NCBI RefSeq assembly: GCF_017355785.1
Contig: NZ_JAFEWE010000005.1
Coordinates: 346,406-410,405 of the forward strand
DNA length: 64,000 bases
Origin: Desertivirga arenae
GTDB lineage: Bacteria > Bacteroidota > Bacteroidia > Sphingobacteriales > Sphingobacteriaceae
Direction: 5' to 3'
Shown here: positions 36,575-46,191 of the stretch, one piece after another
How the letters are laid out: every line of letters starts with the position of its first letter
Position numbering within the stretch: position 1 is the stretch's first letter
Translations under genes and position numbers: made by a program
The notes under the pieces: model-generated
Database searches by the model: none
The model's input: the letters and a program-made list of their open reading frames with translations, nothing else
What the model was told of the DNA's origin: nothing

Positions 36575-37999
36575 CTAACGGACAGCCATATCTACAGGAG
36601 TCCCTGGTATTCCACTAATTTTCTTAATAAATGCTCCATTCTTTCCGGTACTGATATCGAGGTAATGCAATTCATTTTCTACGCCAACTACCAGTGTTTG
36701 CTCATCTTCTGAAAGTTTGATCATCGTCACCTTCTTTCCACCAAGGTCTGGCGCTAAATCCCTTAGTTCCTCATTCAGTGGATTGTAGCGATACACTTTA
36801 TTTCCGGAAGCGAGATAGATCACGCCAACTTTAGCTCCCTGCCATAAGGTGTTTGCATCGATAATGCTTTGATTAACAAAAACCCGTTTATGCTGTGGAG
36901 TAAATTGGAAAGGACCGTTGAATTCCACGTTAAACTTAAGTTCATATACCTTACCATCCGTACCTTTGAAGTAAGCGAAGCAATCCGCATTATTCAACTG
37001 CTCCATATGAATAAGATCCATTCCAACGTTCAAGGGGTCAAAAATGGTTGTGCTGGAAACGGCATACTGTGTTCCAAAATACATAGGTGCTCCATACAAA
37101 TTGAATCTCAAGAACTGTTTCCTGTTTTTATCGAAACCGATGAAGTAAGTACCATTTTGAGCCGAACTTAAAATGAAAGAGCTTGCCAATTCATAATCAC
37201 CATCAGCCGGAAACCCGAACATTCCATAAGTAGCTGCCTGATCCCAGGTTGATGTGGTACCTCCATAGAGCTTACCATTAATAACTCCGGTTAAAACGCC
37301 CTGACTTTGTGCTTTCAAAGACCCGATATTAATAGTTTCGGGTGCATCAAAAAAGTTATTAGCAAGGGTTGATGGGTTTTTCGGATCCTCCAGCATAGTA
37401 TTATGTTCCAGGCGAACACCACCATTGCTGGTAATAATCCAGTAACCGAGAGGGGTATTTCCAGTAAATTGGTTCTTCAACAGATACAGATACCTGGGAT
37501 TAGCAGGTAAGTCCTTTTGATGCATGGCTTCGTAAAGGCGGGCCTGAACCGTTCCATCTGGTTTGATGAAGGAGAATTGGGTTTTACCGTTCTCCTGACT
37601 CAAAACCGATGTTCCGCTGCCAAATTGAGTTTTACCTTCTATACTAAAATTATAAAAATACCTCATCCCGTTACTTTTATTGATGACCGTAAGACGAGCT
37701 GGATAACGTTTTGCCTGTAAACCGAATATAGTTTTCAAGGAGGATCCTTTATAATTAAATACCTGACCAGTTTCGATTACTGTAATACGCCACTCAAACT
37801 CGAAATCGGAGGTATTTTGAACACTTAGCTTAGGTGTGATAATAAGACTATCACCAACGTTTGCTTTATAAACAGTGTCAAGATTGGTAAGTCCGGGATT
37901 CTCGGGCATATTTATATCATAGTCACCCAGATCTTCATAACAAGCAGTCAGTGAGGTCAGGAATACAGCTAGTAGTATTAATGTTCTTCTAAAATTCAT
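36575..37999 (-). CDS. PKD-like family surface lipoprotein
   Basis: 474 residues. Lipoprotein signal with Cys in LTSLTACYED, followed by a PKD-like domain (about 25-120; SLIITPKLSVQNTSDFEFEWRI) and a beta-rich region that looks propeller-like (GKVYELKFNVEF, YLASGNKVYRYNPLN). Proteins of this type accompany SusCD pairs and probably bind the substrate glycan on the cell surface. It lies 12 bases after the DUF4843 gene. Confidence 0.85.
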   Translation of the reverse strand: MNFRRTLILLAVFLTSLTACYEDLGDYDINMPENPGLTNLDTVYKANVGDSLIITPKLSVQNTSDFEFEWRITVIETGQVFNYKGSSLKTIFGLQAKRYPARLTVINKSNGMRYFYNFSIEGKTQFGSGTSVLSQENGKTQFSFIKPDGTVQARLYEAMHQKDLPANPRYLYLLKNQFTGNTPLGYWIITSNGGVRLEHNTMLEDPKNPSTLANNFFDAPETINIGSLKAQSQGVLTGVINGKLYGGTTSTWDQAATYGMFGFPADGDYELASSFILSSAQNGTYFIGFDKNRKQFLRFNLYGAPMYFGTQYAVSSTTIFDPLNVGMDLIHMEQLNNADCFAYFKGTDGKVYELKFNVEFNGPFQFTPQHKRVFVNQSIIDANTLWQGAKVGVIYLASGNKVYRYNPLNEELRDLAPDLGGKKVTMIKLSEDEQTLVVGVENELHYLDISTGKNGAFIKKISGIPGTPVDMAVR

Positions 38000-38011
38000 A
38001 ATTCAGTATTT

Positions 38012-38827
38012 TTAATTTACCTCTTGCCCGTTTTCATCAATAAAAAAGTACTTGTTGATCTGATTATTCTTCCGCAGAAGCATCTTCCTTGCAGGGTTAG
38101 CTGTATTGTAGAAATAATAACTATCGGTTGAACCTTCATTAACAGGCGTCAAAACATATCCTTTAGCAGGATTTTTCTGAACCCAATTGAAAGGGTTGTT
38201 CAGCATGGTGGTAAGAATACCTGTGAAATAAAGGTTCATTGGAGCATCAAGACCAGCAGTAGTTAGAGAGGTCCTCCCTGTGGTAAGAATAAATAACTCA
38301 TGCTTGGTCCTTGAATAATAGCCTCCCAACCACATATCCCACCAACTTGGCTTCTCAAGCTTCGACGAAAAAACGACTTTAGCTCTGATGATCGATGGAT
38401 TTTCAATTCCAAAATCCTCAGAAGGATTTAATTTGATGATTGCAGACACAGAACGGTTTTCCAACTGTTTGTCTTTGTTATAAACAACAAATGGGATATA
38501 AGTCCAGCCCCGATCTGCAGGGATAGCGTATTGTTCTTTCAAAGGCTCATAATGCAAGCCTTCCTGAGCGGTGGAAGAATCTTTCTCGATACGCGCGGTA
38601 AAATAACGATCAGTAGCTGTACGTGTACCGGTTAAGCGTACCAGTAACCACACTGTGTCTTGTGGAATTGTAGGGCGGTAAGCAAAGGTGTAAACCATAC
38701 TGTCCCGGTCTGCTCCACTATTAAACTGGAAAAAGATATTTGCAGAATGGCTGTACTTCAACTCCTCGGCTTTCTCACAGGAAGCCAGGAACAATACAGT
38801 CATTATTAGATATATATATGCTTTCAT
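38012..38827 (-). CDS. DUF4843-domain lipoprotein
   Basis: 271 residues. Lipobox Cys in LFLASCEKA, then the DUF4843 pattern (ANIFFQF; DSMVYTFAYRP; RDxxxxxxVRLTG). The family occurs almost only beside SusCD genes and is of unknown function; a surface-glycan-binding role is inferred. It is encoded between susD and the PKD-like gene with gaps of 25 and 12 bases. Confidence 0.85.
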   Translation of the reverse strand: MKAYIYLIMTVLFLASCEKAEELKYSHSANIFFQFNSGADRDSMVYTFAYRPTIPQDTVWLLVRLTGTRTATDRYFTARIEKDSSTAQEGLHYEPLKEQYAIPADRGWTYIPFVVYNKDKQLENRSVSAIIKLNPSEDFGIENPSIIRAKVVFSSKLEKPSWWDMWLGGYYSRTKHELFILTTGRTSLTTAGLDAPMNLYFTGILTTMLNNPFNWVQKNPAKGYVLTPVNEGSTDSYYFYNTANPARKMLLRKNNQINKYFFIDENGQEVN

Positions 38828-38852
38828 TGTATATTATTTAAGGAAAAACTCT

Positions 38853-40346
38853 TTATCTGCCGCCAAAAAGGATCTCATCATTTGGAAGAGGCAAAACGAA
38901 AACATTGTCAGAAGGAGGAGTAACAACTCCCGTTTGACCGACAATTCCCCGGTTTAGACGCTTGTACATGTAAAAGATCTGACCTTCTGCATACCATTCC
39001 TTTCTACATTCTTTCAGTAGTTCGGTAATAAACTGTTCTTCAGAAGACACCTGCAGAGGTTCACCGATTCCTCGAATAGTCCTTACCTGATTAACATATG
39101 CAACTGCCCTTCCAGGATCAGTTGAATAAGTACATTCAGCAGCGATATAATACATTTCGCTTAACCTAATTGCAGGTGCTACCAGATAATGGAGATTTGC
39201 TGATTCCTCACTACTTAACGGGTTTCTTCGATATTTAACTATTTCCATCGGATTTCTCCCCTGCTCACTTCTTGGGCTTAACCATTGCTTATAGCGAAGG
39301 TCATTTCCACCCACTCCTCCTGTTTCGTAAAGCGTTTTGGCCGGATCTGATTCGATATACATACCTGAAGAACCTGTTCTAAACCAGTTATCCTGGAACT
39401 CTTTCTTCATTTGAGGTATGTACCAGGAAAAGATTAATTCCTTATATAAGATCCTGTCTTTTTTCGATTCATCGAAGGCATTAAAATCACTTGGATTTGT
39501 CCAGGGAAATCTATTGGCTTGAATAACCGCAAGAGCATTATTTAAGGCATTCGTTTTATCATTCTTATAGAGATAAACACGGGCCAGCGTTCCACAAACA
39601 GCAAAGTAGTTCATTCGGTGTCTCCGGTTTTGCAGGAAAAGAACAGGTGAGTTTTCTTCGGTATTCTTTGTGGTATCCGTAACGGTGGGATAATTTATTA
39701 TATAAGCGGCACTTCTGATTGGATCTGCGGCCATTAAGGTTTTCGCTGCCTCCAAATCTGCTATAATTTTATCTAAAGATTCCCGCACGCTTGACATGGG
39801 AGTAACATCCTTTGAATAGGTGTTAACGTAAGGAATACCTGTCGCATTTGGGTTTCGGATAAACGATGGAGCGAATAAGCGCAGCAGATCAAAGTGAAGA
39901 TAGGCCCTTAAAGCAAGGGATTCCCCTTTGATCAAATTGTAATTTTGACCTGCAAATATGCTCTGTTTCTCGTCAATATTGGAAAGAATAAGATTGCAAT
40001 TTGTTATTGCATTGTATAGACCAATCCAAATACTATCCTTTCTTTCTATAAATTTTTGATGTTTGTAATTATACAATCCTGTCTGCCTGTAATCAAAAGC
40101 ATCCGCGGAAACAAGTGTGTAATTCTGAGCGAGCACCTCAGGTGTGCCGACTGTAAGTTCTTTTCCATATAAATCAGGCTGTGTACCGCGGTTGTACACG
40201 CCGTTCAGCGCCTCCTGGAAACCACTCTCAGTAGAAAACAAGATTGGGGCCGAAATTTCCGATTCAGGTTGGACATCCAGCCACTTATTACAGGAGGAGA
40301 AAAATAACCCCGCCAGTATAATGGGTAAAAAGACTTTTATATTCAT
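38853..40346 (-). CDS. SusD/RagB-family outer-membrane lipoprotein
   Basis: 497 residues. Lipobox in LFFSSCNKWLDVQPESEI, an N-terminal SusD-like domain with GESLALRAYLHFDLLRLFAP, and a C-terminal RagB/SusD part (ILYKELIFSW..., AAECTYS, RGIGEP). It binds glycan at the cell surface and lids the SusC encoded 27 bases upstream. Confidence 0.95.
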   Translation of the reverse strand: MNIKVFLPIILAGLFFSSCNKWLDVQPESEISAPILFSTESGFQEALNGVYNRGTQPDLYGKELTVGTPEVLAQNYTLVSADAFDYRQTGLYNYKHQKFIERKDSIWIGLYNAITNCNLILSNIDEKQSIFAGQNYNLIKGESLALRAYLHFDLLRLFAPSFIRNPNATGIPYVNTYSKDVTPMSSVRESLDKIIADLEAAKTLMAADPIRSAAYIINYPTVTDTTKNTEENSPVLFLQNRRHRMNYFAVCGTLARVYLYKNDKTNALNNALAVIQANRFPWTNPSDFNAFDESKKDRILYKELIFSWYIPQMKKEFQDNWFRTGSSGMYIESDPAKTLYETGGVGGNDLRYKQWLSPRSEQGRNPMEIVKYRRNPLSSEESANLHYLVAPAIRLSEMYYIAAECTYSTDPGRAVAYVNQVRTIRGIGEPLQVSSEEQFITELLKECRKEWYAEGQIFYMYKRLNRGIVGQTGVVTPPSDNVFVLPLPNDEILFGGR

Positions 40347-40373
40347 ATCTTTTCCGTTCTTAATAATTAATGA

Positions 40374-43300
40374 TTAGAATCCTGCCTGTAAAGAGAAGGT
40401 TACACTGTTTGCAAATGGATAATCAATCCCTCTTTCCTGCTTGATGGACGACCACCGTGCTATATCGTTCGCATTCAAACTGAAGCGTAAATTTGACATC
40501 GAAATTTTAGTGGCGACCTTTTTAGGAACATCGTAGGATAGATATAATGACTGCAAGTTTATCATGTTGTCCGCCTGAACAAATCTTGAACTCACGTTGG
40601 TAGTACGTAAATCCGCGATATTTCTGTAAAAGGTCCTGTCTCCGGCTTGTTTCCATTTATCATCAAACACTCTCCTATCTACATTGTACCGTGGGTCTGC
40701 ATTTTCAACCCTGTCAACAAGTGTTTGATTGTATAATTCTCCTCCAAACCTGGTCTCAAAATTGGCTGTAAGCATCCAGCGTTTGTAAGAGAAAGTTCCT
40801 CCCAAAAATCCATAAGCCTTAGGGGTGCCATTACCGACAACCGTAATATCACGGGCATCCCAATCATAGGTTAAACTGCCATTTCGCTTAACGAAAACTT
40901 CTCGTCCATTTTCCGGATCAATCCCTAATGAAGGAACAGCATATATTGCATCAATCGATTGTCCTTCATTAAATCTGAGGAGTGGTACGCCTTTATAATC
41001 ATCATCATTGCTTTGAGCATCATTAACTCTGTCATTAAATTTCTTTAAGGAGTTCGAAATCCTCACGATCTTATTTCTATTACTAGCCATATTTGCAGTA
41101 ATGCTTAATGAAAGATCCTTTGCCCGGATAGCCTCGAACCTCAGATTTAACTCCAGCCCTTTATTTTCCATATCCCCAAGATTCTCTTTGTATGACTGGA
41201 AGCCGGTTGATGGAGGCAAGGTAATATCAGCCAGGATATCCTTAGTCAGTTTGTAATAAACCCTGGGAGATATAAAGACACGGTCTTTGAACAATCCCAA
41301 ATCAATGCCCAAATCTGTGCTTTGGGTTTTTTGCCATCCAAGGCCTTCATTTCCGTAATTTCTTACAGTTGCCCCTATCCCTGTTGAGTACCAATTTGAT
41401 CGGTAGTATTCATAGGTGGTTTTTGAAAGGTAAGGATCAAAAGAAACCGAACCAGTAATTCCAGTGTTTGCCCTTAAGCGGAGTTGACTGATTACTGTAC
41501 TTTTGAAGAAGCCTTCACGATGTACGTTCCAACCAAGTCCAAATGACCAGAAAGGAGCAAGCTTATTATCCACTCCGAATTTGCTTGAACCATCCGCACG
41601 TAGGGTTGCGTCCATCAAATATTTATTTTTAAAGGAATAATTCAGACTAAGGAATGAACCAAACAAGCGGGATTTTTGCAAGCTACTATAAGGAGTTGCA
41701 TTCTCACCGTAACCTGCGGCAAAGCCAATACTGGTGAAACGGTCGTTGGCGAAACCAATCGCTTCAAAGTCTTTCAGATCTGAAAGCTCGGAGCGAACAT
41801 TAACACCACCTACGAAGTTGAAAGAATGATCCACTATTTGCTTCAACCAGGTTAATCGCATGTTACCATCCCAAATTGTTTCCCGGTTTTCTCTGTTCCA
41901 ATACCGGCCTTTTTCATCTAACCGTGATGGTGCGTAATAGAAGAACTCGTTAGCCTGAGGAGATGTAAATCTATCAGCTCCCGACATCCGGTTGGTTAAA
42001 CTCATCTGAGCTCTAAACCTTAATCCTTTACTTAGCTGCGCTTCTGTTGATAGGTTATCTATAATTTCTGTGTAACCTGATTTATCAAAACTACTTAAGG
42101 CAGCATCATATAAAGGATTGAGAACATTCTCAGTTTGCCTGGTTCCTCCTGGTCCATTTGCATCCATCCACCTATCGATTTCCCGGATCATATTACCGTT
42201 AGCATCTGCCAAAGGATAATAAGGGTTCATACGAACGTAAGTAGAAAAATTTCCAAAAGGAGATTCTTTTGCTTTAACCTGGGTTATTGCTAAATCGTTA
42301 CGGAATTGGAACTTATTATTCTTATTATAGCTAAAGTTCATTCCGCCACTATATTGATCTCTTGCAGAGCCTTTCATTACTCCAGGCCTGTTTTGATAGC
42401 GCAAGTCCACCCCGTAACGGAACAACTCAGATCCTCCTTCCAGGTAAACAGAATGTTTTTGCCCCGCAGCCGTTCTAAGGGGCTGCGACATCCAATAGGT
42501 GTTCACACCTCCAACCACATTAGCCATTTTTCGATAGTAAAGTTCGTCAAGATCATCCTGAGGCACGTTCTGTTCCTCAGATGAGTAAACTCCAGCCATC
42601 TGTTCATATTGCAACTTCTCTGCGGCATTAAGGACATTATAATCGCTGAGATCTGGCGCATTCACATTTAACTCATAATTATAAGAAACCTGTAACTTGC
42701 CATCTCGGGGAGCTTTTGTAGTAATCACTAATACTCCGTTGGCCGCCCTTGATCCGTAAATTGCAGTAGCCGCCGCGTCTTTAAGAAGGGTAATTGACTC
42801 GATCCTGTTAATATCAAGGTCGAATACTTTTTGCAAGCTCACTTCATAACCATCAAGCATAAAAGCAGGAAGGTTTACATTTCCGTTAAAATTATCCCTT
42901 CTCAAAACACCTCCGTTCCCTGTTGGTAATGCAGAGGAACCCCTTACATTAATATTAGGAAGGGCATTAGGATTTGAACCAACCAGATTATTGTCCATAA
43001 GTTTAAAAGAAGGATCAAAGGCCTGGATACTTTGTAATAAGTTCTGAGGATTGATTCTTTTAAGATCAGCACCTTTGATAGTTACTGCCGTTCCCGTAAA
43101 GCTCTCCTTGTTGATCTCCTGATAACCGGTAACCACAACATTCTTCAGTTCCGTCATATTTGGCTGTAGCTTTACATCTAGAACTGCCTTACCCTGGTAC
43201 TTAACTTCCTGGGTTTTAAAACCGATCATCGTGAAAACAAAGGTTGCGTTTTCAGGCACTGCGGTGAACTGGAACTTACCATTAATGTCAGTTACAACTA

Positions 43301-43853
43301 CCTTCGCCGTTTCCCCGGGTACTTTCAATTGCACATTCACCCCAGGTAAGGGCTCTCCTTTTTCATCGGTGACCACCCCTTTCACCGGTTGATCGGCAAA
43401 AAGCTTTTCTATGGTCCCAGAGACAAGTCCAGTAACTTTATCGGAAAAAGACTCTCCCTTTTCTTCAACAATTATGGTGTTCTCTATTATATCATAGCTC
43501 AATGGCTGACTTTCAAATACTTCTTCAAGCACTTTCTTCAACTCAGACCTCTGCATCTTAAGCGTAACGGGTCGCGCTTTTTTTAATAGCTTATTATTAT
43601 AAAGAAAATTATAACCTGTCTGTCGACGGATTTCAGTAAATACCTGATCAAGTTTGCTGTTTTTAACATCAAGGGTTACGCTTTGTGAGTAAACAGCAGC
43701 ACTGAGCTGCATACATGCCAATAGAATAAAAATCCCGGTAAGCTTCATAATTCTGAGAACTTGAGCTAGCACAGGGCGGGGACGGGCCCCGCCTTTGCGG
43801 AGCAAATGATGGTCAATAGCTACATACCATTGGGAATGTAAAGCTTCTTTCAT
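40374..43853 (-). CDS. SusC/RagA-family TonB-linked transporter with STN signalling domain
   Basis: 1159 residues. A charged N-terminal leader precedes the signal peptide (MKLTGIFILLACMQL). Next come a secretin/TonB N-terminal STN domain (about 60-112; FTEIRRQTGYNFLYNNKLL), a carboxypeptidase-regulatory-like domain (about 160-238), plug (about 245-385; ALYGSRAAN-type IYGSRAANGVLVI) and barrel. The STN domain contacts the FecR anti-sigma factor, so this transporter probably senses its own substrate through the upstream FecR/sigma pair. Confidence 0.95.
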   Translation of the reverse strand: MKEALHSQWYVAIDHHLLRKGGARPRPVLAQVLRIMKLTGIFILLACMQLSAAVYSQSVTLDVKNSKLDQVFTEIRRQTGYNFLYNNKLLKKARPVTLKMQRSELKKVLEEVFESQPLSYDIIENTIIVEEKGESFSDKVTGLVSGTIEKLFADQPVKGVVTDEKGEPLPGVNVQLKVPGETAKVVVTDINGKFQFTAVPENATFVFTMIGFKTQEVKYQGKAVLDVKLQPNMTELKNVVVTGYQEINKESFTGTAVTIKGADLKRINPQNLLQSIQAFDPSFKLMDNNLVGSNPNALPNINVRGSSALPTGNGGVLRRDNFNGNVNLPAFMLDGYEVSLQKVFDLDINRIESITLLKDAAATAIYGSRAANGVLVITTKAPRDGKLQVSYNYELNVNAPDLSDYNVLNAAEKLQYEQMAGVYSSEEQNVPQDDLDELYYRKMANVVGGVNTYWMSQPLRTAAGQKHSVYLEGGSELFRYGVDLRYQNRPGVMKGSARDQYSGGMNFSYNKNNKFQFRNDLAITQVKAKESPFGNFSTYVRMNPYYPLADANGNMIREIDRWMDANGPGGTRQTENVLNPLYDAALSSFDKSGYTEIIDNLSTEAQLSKGLRFRAQMSLTNRMSGADRFTSPQANEFFYYAPSRLDEKGRYWNRENRETIWDGNMRLTWLKQIVDHSFNFVGGVNVRSELSDLKDFEAIGFANDRFTSIGFAAGYGENATPYSSLQKSRLFGSFLSLNYSFKNKYLMDATLRADGSSKFGVDNKLAPFWSFGLGWNVHREGFFKSTVISQLRLRANTGITGSVSFDPYLSKTTYEYYRSNWYSTGIGATVRNYGNEGLGWQKTQSTDLGIDLGLFKDRVFISPRVYYKLTKDILADITLPPSTGFQSYKENLGDMENKGLELNLRFEAIRAKDLSLSITANMASNRNKIVRISNSLKKFNDRVNDAQSNDDDYKGVPLLRFNEGQSIDAIYAVPSLGIDPENGREVFVKRNGSLTYDWDARDITVVGNGTPKAYGFLGGTFSYKRWMLTANFETRFGGELYNQTLVDRVENADPRYNVDRRVFDDKWKQAGDRTFYRNIADLRTTNVSSRFVQADNMINLQSLYLSYDVPKKVATKISMSNLRFSLNANDIARWSSIKQERGIDYPFANSVTFSLQAGF

Positions 43854-43961
43854 ACTTTTGTACTGTTTGGGTTAATGCAAAAAAGAAATAAGTGTCGCAA
43901 CTTTTGGATTTAGGGTTTAACCTGAACACGAGACAATTACGGAATTACCGTAGCTCCTCTG

Positions 43962-43991
43962 ACTGCTTCGGAGGTCCAAGTCCGGAGCAGT
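43962..43991. promoter_or_regulatory. hairpin between fecR-like and susC genes
   Basis: ACTGCTTCGGA (43962-43972) pairs with TCCGGAGCAGT (43981-43991), 11 bp with one G-U pair. It lies 108 bases before the susC start and 68 bases after the FecR stop. It may be a terminator for the sigma/anti-sigma transcript or a leader structure. Confidence 0.4.
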
Positions 43992-44059
43992 TATTCATTT
44001 AAACCTCTTTGAAGATTCTAACTACTGTTCATTGAAAGTTTTTTAAGAGTTTCTATATA

Positions 44060-45208
44060 TTATTTTGGTTCTGCACTTTTAACTACCAGCTTTCGTCCGT
44101 CGAGGCTAAACTGCACTCCAACTCCCGGCTCAAGCATCTTTAATACTGAGCTTATGCTGACCTTTCTCGAAATAAATCCTGTAAATTGTGCTTCGGGTAG
44201 GTTGCCCTCATATTTTACATCCACGTCATACCAGCGTTGGACCTCTTGCATTATGTCTTTAAGCTCCGCGTTTTTAAATCTGAAGAGGCCATCTTTCCAG
44301 GCCATCACCTCTTCTATATCCACATTGGGCTCCTTTAACAGCGAACCATCTGCTCCGCTCAGTCGGGCTTGTTGAGATGGTTTAAGAACAATTGAATTAT
44401 TCGCGCGGGAAACCTTAACTGCTCCCTCTAGAAGAGTTGTTTTGAAATTCTGGTCCTGAGCGTAAGAACTGATATTAAAATGAGTACCCAAAACCTCTAC
44501 CTCGGTGCCGTCAGCTTCCACGTGAAAAGGCTTAGCCTTATTTTTGGCAACTTCAAAATAGCCCTCTCCGTCAAGCTGTACTCTGCGCTCCCTGCCTTTA
44601 AATACTGTGGGATAGTGCAGCGATGAAGCAGCATTTAGCCATACCTTCGTCCCATCAGGCAGCAAAATGACAAACTTTCCACCTCTTGGTGTCGTGATAG
44701 TATTATAAGCAGCTTTTGCAGATTGATCGTTTGTTACCTTATATTCCAACTGCCCGTTCCTTTTGCTTATCCGGATACCGTTTTCCACTTTAACTTCCCC
44801 CTCCTTCAAATCGGTTAAGTTAAGTACGGACCCATCGGCCAGGGTTAGTGTAGCTTTATCAGAAGCGGGGGCAATGTCGTTTTTAAACCTCTCGCTCTGG
44901 CTTAACCTCTGTCCCTCTTTCGAATTGTATTGGTATATCCCAATAAAGAGGAAAATAAGTAAAGCGGCAGCTGCGGAAAACCATTTAAGATATCTAACCT
45001 GAGGCTTTTGTGCGGAAGATAACCTCCTATCGGTGCGAAGAAATAGTGCCCGGCCCAAGGCATCCTGATCCCCCATGACAGAAGAATCCCAACTATCGCG
45101 TCCATTCTGGAAGTTATCCAGGCATTGGTTAACAAATTCCACCTCCTGGGGACTTGCCTTTCCAGCTATATATTTATCAATTATTCGTTCAAACTCAACC
45201 CTTTTCAT
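44060..45208 (-). CDS. FecR-family anti-sigma factor
   Basis: 382 residues from the ATG at 45208; the longer frame from a TTG at 45253 is rejected. An N-terminal cytoplasmic anti-sigma segment (RVEFERIIDKYIAGKASPQEVEFVN), a TM helix (about 73-92), a FecR domain (NTITTPRGGKFVILLPDGTKVWLNA) and a C-terminal STN-contacting domain DUF4974 (about 305-380). It holds the sigma factor until SusC reports substrate. Confidence 0.94.
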   Translation of the reverse strand: MKRVEFERIIDKYIAGKASPQEVEFVNQCLDNFQNGRDSWDSSVMGDQDALGRALFLRTDRRLSSAQKPQVRYLKWFSAAAALLIFLFIGIYQYNSKEGQRLSQSERFKNDIAPASDKATLTLADGSVLNLTDLKEGEVKVENGIRISKRNGQLEYKVTNDQSAKAAYNTITTPRGGKFVILLPDGTKVWLNAASSLHYPTVFKGRERRVQLDGEGYFEVAKNKAKPFHVEADGTEVEVLGTHFNISSYAQDQNFKTTLLEGAVKVSRANNSIVLKPSQQARLSGADGSLLKEPNVDIEEVMAWKDGLFRFKNAELKDIMQEVQRWYDVDVKYEGNLPEAQFTGFISRKVSISSVLKMLEPGVGVQFSLDGRKLVVKSAEPK

Positions 45209-45392
45209 CGAGATATTTAGTGTATGTACCCTAAGTACCCCTACTACCCCCAAAAGAATTCATAATTATTTAATAAAAAAGTAAAACAAGAAACATTTCA
45301 CTGTAAATACCCAGAAAAAAGAAGCATTTCTTACCAAAAACAAGAAATACAAAAGAAAAAAAATAAGAAATAGTCGAATAAATACTACAAAA

Positions 45393-45974
45393 CTACCCAC
45401 CGAGGATCAAAACAATAGCAGAAAGAAACAAAACATCACCTAAATCTGACCTCAGGCGTCGGATAGCTATTGTAATTTGGTTTTCCACGGTCTTAATTGA
45501 GATCCCGAGACGCTCAGCTATTTCACGGTTCGAAAGTTGTTCCTTCCGGCTTAACAGGAATATCTCCCGGCATTTTCCGGGTAGTTCGTCAATACGTGCG
45601 TCGATAAGGTTTGCAAGGTCTTTTTCTTCCAATTGTTCAGCAGGAGTAGACATTGACATTTTTTCGATCTCCTGAAAAAATCCTTCTCTAACCTTCCCGC
45701 TTCTAATCACTTTCAAAACCTGGTATCTCACAGCAGTGAATAAAAAAGAACCAAGAGAGTCAATCTCCTGCGACTCCCGTTTCACCCACAAGCTCACCAG
45801 AACCTCCTGAACAATGTCTTCGCAAACGCCCTTATCTCTAAGAATGTTGTAGGCATAGAGATAGAGTTTTGACCAGTAAGAATTAAACACCAGTTCAAAT
45901 GCCTTCCGGTCGCCCTCTTTTAACAAATTGAGATGCATTTTTTCAGATGAAAAAGGAGTACCAGCAGCTGACAT
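45393..45974 (-). CDS. ECF-type RNA polymerase sigma factor
   Basis: 193 residues from the ATG at 45974. Sigma region 2 (LFNSYW... LRDKGVCEDIVQEVLVSLW, about 30-90) and region 4 (LPGKCREIFLLSR, SNREIAERLGISIKTVENQI, about 120-175) are present, with no region 3. A short hydrophobic C-terminal tail follows. It should transcribe the SusC operon downstream once released by FecR. Confidence 0.93.
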   Translation of the reverse strand: MSAAGTPFSSEKMHLNLLKEGDRKAFELVFNSYWSKLYLYAYNILRDKGVCEDIVQEVLVSLWVKRESQEIDSLGSFLFTAVRYQVLKVIRSGKVREGFFQEIEKMSMSTPAEQLEEKDLANLIDARIDELPGKCREIFLLSRKEQLSNREIAERLGISIKTVENQITIAIRRLRSDLGDVLFLSAIVLILGG

Positions 45975-46135
45975 TTCTCTTAAACTCAAATCGGGAACTA
46001 AAATACTAATTTAGTAGACTATTTTATTATTTGTGATAAAAAAACTAGCCATCACACAATTTACGAATTATTTTGAGAAACCTTGCTTATTCATGAAAGG
46101 AAGGATAAAAGAAGTGATAAGAAAAACGCATTAAC

Positions 46136-46163
46136 AAAGAAAGCGGAATGATCCGCTTTCTTT
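46136..46163 (-). terminator. terminator after the GH92 operon
   Basis: A perfect 12-bp stem AAAGAAAGCGGA (46136-46147) / TCCGCTTTCTTT (46152-46163) with a 4-base loop, 28 bases after the GH92 stop. It separates the glycosidase operon from the sigma factor gene. Confidence 0.72.
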
Positions 46164-46191
46164 ATAGTATCTCCGCTTTTAACAGAATGGT

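Noticed and set aside
45209..45253. Longer FecR start at a TTG
   Set aside because: The ATG at 45208 gives the normal family N-terminus; the extension has no support.
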